Position numbers and translations under genes: made by a program
The notes under the pieces: model-generated
Database searches by the model: none
What the model saw: only the letters and a program-made list of their open reading frames with translations
What the model was told of the DNA's origin: nothing
Part shown: positions 4,946 through 7,316 of the stretch, piece after piece
Position numbering within the stretch: the first letter of the stretch is position 1
Layout: the number at the start of each line of letters is the position of its first letter
Assembly: GCA_964385195.1 (NCBI GenBank)
Contig: CAYLOC010000163.1
Location: forward strand, 1 to 7,316
Reading direction: 5' to 3'
Source of the DNA: CAYLOC01 sp964385195
Lineage (GTDB): Bacteria; Actinomycetota; Actinomycetes; Propionibacteriales; Nocardioidaceae
Length of the DNA stretch: 7,316 bases

Positions 4946-7316
4946 GCGCTCTCGTGCCAGTCCTGCAGCGACCGTACGCCGACACCTCCGGCCAGGATCG
5001 CCTCGATGCCCTGGACGGTGGCGGCCAGGCCCTGCACGGTGGTGACACAGGGGATGTTCGCCCGGATCGACGCGGTGCGGATCTGGTAGCCGTCGGCGCG
5101 GGGAGACCCGCCGGACGTGGTGCCGTGCGGGGTGTTGATGACCAGGTCCACCTCGCCGTCGAGGATCCGTCCGACGATGGTGGGCTCACCGTCCTCCCCG
5201 GCGCCTTCGGTGTACTTGCGCACCGTGGTGGCCGCGACCCCGTTGCGGCGCAGCACCGACGCCGTACCGGCCGTGGCCAGGATCGCGAACCCCAGGTCGG
5301 CGAGCCGCTTGATCGGGAAGATCATGTGCCGCTTGTCGGGGTTCGCCACCGACACGAACGCGGTGCCGCCGCGCGGCAGCTGTCCGATGGCGGCGATCTG
5401 GGCCTTGGCGAACGCGGTGCCGAACGTGGTGTCCAGCCCCATCACCTCCCCGGTCGACTTCATCTCCGGACCGAGCACGGTGTCGACGTTCTGCCCGTCG
5501 GGCGTGCGGAACCGGCTGAACGGCATCACCGCCTCCTTGACCGCGACCGGCGCCCCTTGCGTCTCGTCGGCGCCATCGCCGTACCGCCGCAGCAGTCCCT
5601 CGGTGCGCAGGTCGTCGACGCTGGCGCCGAGCATGATCCGGGCGGCGGCCTTGGCCAGCGGGGTGGCCGTGGCCTTGGAGACGAACGGCACGGTGCGGGA
5701 GGCACGCGGGTTGGCTTCCAGCACGTACAGCACGTCGGCCGCGACGGCGAACTGGATGTTGATCAGCCCGCGGACGCCGACGCCCTCGGCGATGGCGCGG
5801 GTGGACTCCCGGATCCGGGCCACGTCCTCGGCGCCCAGGGTGATCGGTGGCAGCGCGCACGCGGAGTCTCCCGAGTGGATCCCGGCCTCCTCGATGTGCT
5901 CCATCACCCCACCGAGATAGACCTCGTGTCCGTCGTACAGCGCGTCCACGTCGAGCTCGACGGCGTCGTCGAGGAACTCGTCGACCAGTACCGGGTAGTC
6001 CGGTGACACGGTCGTGGCGCGTTCGATGTAGCCGCGCAGCGCGTCGTCGTCGTACACGATCTCCATCCCACGGCCACCGAGCACGTACGACGGGCGGACC
6101 AGCACCGGGAAGCCGATCCCGGCCGCGACCTGACGTGCCTCGTCGTACGACGTGGCGACGCCGTGTGCCGGGGCCGGCAGCCCGGCGCGGGCAAGCACGT
6201 GCCCGAAGGACCCGCGGTCCTCGGCGAGGTGGATCGCCTCCGGTGCCGTGCCGACGACCGTGACGCCGGCAGCCTCCAGCCCGCGGGCGAGCCGCAGCGG
6301 CGTCTGCCCGCCGAGCTGGACGATGACACCGGCGACGGGACCGGCCGCGCTCTCGGCGTCCACCACCTCGAGCACGTCCTCCAGCGTCAGCGGCTCGAAG
6401 TACAGCCGGTCTGAGGTGTCGTAGTCGGTGGAGACCGTCTCGGGGTTGCAGTTGACCATGACCGTCTCGTATCCGGCGCCGGACAGGGCTATGGAGGCGT
6501 GGACGCAGGAGTAGTCGAACTCGATCCCTTGCCCGATCCGGTTCGGACCGCTGCCGAGGATGATCACTGCCGGCTTGGTACGGGGCTCGACCTCGGTCTC
6601 CTCGTCGTAGGAGGAGTAGTGGTACGGCGTGGCGGCGGCGAACTCCGCGGCGCAGGTGTCGACGGTCTTGTAGACGGGCCGGACGCCGAGCGCCTGCCGT
6701 ACGCCGCGGACCACGTCCTCGCTCTGTCCGGTCAGGCCGGCGAGCTGGGCGTCGGAGAACCCGTGCCGCTTCGCGCGCCGCAGCAGGTCCGGGGTCAACC
6801 GGTCGGCGGCGCGGACGTCGACGGCTACCTCCTGCAGCAGCGACAGCTGGTCGAGGAACCATGGGTCGATCCCGGTGGCCGCGTGCACCTCCGCGACCGA
6901 GGCGCCGCCGCGGATCGCGTCCATCACGTCGCGCAGCCGTCCGGCGTGGGGGCTGCTGGCGCGGGCCAGCGCGTCCTCGGCGTCCTCCGGCGGAGCGGAC
7001 CAGTCGAACGACGAGTCCGGCTTCTCCACCGACCGCATCGCCTTCTGCAGCGCCTCGGTGAAGCTGCGCCCGATGGCCATCGCCTCTCCGACGCTCTTCA
7101 TGTGCGTGGTGAGGGTGGCATCGGCCGCGGGGAACTTCTCGAACGCGAAGCGCGGCACCTTGACCACGACGTAGTCCAGGGTCGGCTCGAAGCTGGCCGG
7201 GGTCTCCCGGGTGATGTCGTTGGGGATCTCGTCGAGGGAGTAACCCAGCGCGACCTTCGCAGCGATCTTCGCGATCGGGAACCCGGTGGCCTTGCTGGCC
7301 AGCGCACTGGAGCGGG
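4942..7316 (-). CDS. carB: Carbamoyl-phosphate synthase large subunit (5' end beyond right window edge)
   Basis: Uses glutamine-derived ammonia, bicarbonate and two ATP to make carbamoyl phosphate for pyrimidines and arginine, together with CarA. The visible 790 residues begin RSSALASKATGFPIAKIAAK, just after the metal/ATP-site EMNPR region of the first synthetase half, so roughly 300 N-terminal residues are missing. No in-frame stop lies between 7165 and the edge, so a start at GTG 7167 would be internal. The order is: end of the carboxyphosphate domain, oligomerisation domain, a linker with TCAAEFAAATPYHYSSY, the second ATP-grasp half (ILGSGPNRIGQGIEFDYS, NCNPETVSTDYD, QLGGQTPL, GGRGMEIVY, LEANPRASRTVPF), and the C-terminal MGS-like allosteric domain (ILATAGTASVLRRNGV, VINTPHG, RANIPCVTTVQG), where UMP normally inhibits. 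All expected motifs are present. Its TGA stop overlaps the class 2 pyrD start as ATGA. Confidence 0.98.
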   Translation of the reverse strand, partial: RSSALASKATGFPIAKIAAKVALGYSLDEIPNDITRETPASFEPTLDYVVVKVPRFAFEKFPAADATLTTHMKSVGEAMAIGRSFTEALQKAMRSVEKPDSSFDWSAPPEDAEDALARASSPHAGRLRDVMDAIRGGASVAEVHAATGIDPWFLDQLSLLQEVAVDVRAADRLTPDLLRRAKRHGFSDAQLAGLTGQSEDVVRGVRQALGVRPVYKTVDTCAAEFAAATPYHYSSYDEETEVEPRTKPAVIILGSGPNRIGQGIEFDYSCVHASIALSGAGYETVMVNCNPETVSTDYDTSDRLYFEPLTLEDVLEVVDAESAAGPVAGVIVQLGGQTPLRLARGLEAAGVTVVGTAPEAIHLAEDRGSFGHVLARAGLPAPAHGVATSYDEARQVAAGIGFPVLVRPSYVLGGRGMEIVYDDDALRGYIERATTVSPDYPVLVDEFLDDAVELDVDALYDGHEVYLGGVMEHIEEAGIHSGDSACALPPITLGAEDVARIRESTRAIAEGVGVRGLINIQFAVAADVLYVLEANPRASRTVPFVSKATATPLAKAAARIMLGASVDDLRTEGLLRRYGDGADETQGAPVAVKEAVMPFSRFRTPDGQNVDTVLGPEMKSTGEVMGLDTTFGTAFAKAQIAAIGQLPRGGTAFVSVANPDKRHMIFPIKRLADLGFAILATAGTASVLRRNGVAATTVRKYTEGAGEDGEPTIVGRILDGEVDLVINTPHGTTSGGSPRADGYQIRTASIRANIPCVTTVQGLAATVQGIEAILAGGVGVRSLQDWHESA

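Noticed and set aside
4942..7167. carB starting at GTG 7167 as a complete 741-residue protein.
   Set aside because: The frame stays open to the window edge and the upstream residues match CarB closely, so GTG 7167 is an internal Val and the gene is cut by the window.

Overview
All recognisable genes in this window lie on the minus strand and form one tightly packed cluster. Read in the direction of transcription (right to left), the order is carB (5' end beyond the right edge), a class 2 (quinone-type) pyrD, a pyrK-like gene, a class 1B pyrD-like gene, pyrF, mihF, gmk and rpoZ (3' end beyond the left edge). The high G+C content, the GTG starts, the mycobacterial-type PyrF, the actinobacterial integration host factor (mIHF) and the pyr-mihF-gmk-rpoZ order all point to a high-GC actinobacterium. 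I cannot name the genus from the sequence.

Right part (about 2053-7316): de novo pyrimidine synthesis. CarB makes carbamoyl phosphate, the class 2 PyrD oxidises dihydroorotate to orotate, and PyrF decarboxylates OMP to UMP. The carB/pyrD, pyrD/pyrK-like and pyrK-like/pyrD-like junctions are all ATGA stop/start overlaps, so these genes are probably translationally coupled. A fourth ATGA exists before pyrF, but a strong Shine-Dalgarno favours a GTG start 24 bases further on.

Left part (1-1219): mihF (nucleoid/integration host factor), gmk (guanylate kinase) and rpoZ (RNA polymerase omega). An 86-base gap between pyrF and mihF is the only intergenic space of any size and carries a plausible sigma-70-type promoter, so these housekeeping genes can probably be expressed apart from the pyr genes.

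Two points stand out. First, the operon holds both a class 2 dihydroorotate dehydrogenase with an intact active site and a class 1B PyrD/PyrK-like pair in which the usual catalytic Cys, the orotate-binding Asn residues and the NAD/FAD-contact motifs of PyrK are altered, while the FMN-site and [2Fe-2S] cysteine signatures remain. This looks like a flavoprotein/iron-sulfur pair that has left the dihydroorotate reaction but kept its place in the operon. Second, the class 2 pyrD gene contains a perfect 28-bp inverted repeat with a 9-bp spacer inside its reading frame, like a palindromic element inserted into a tolerated loop. No stretch longer than 300 bases lacks a gene.
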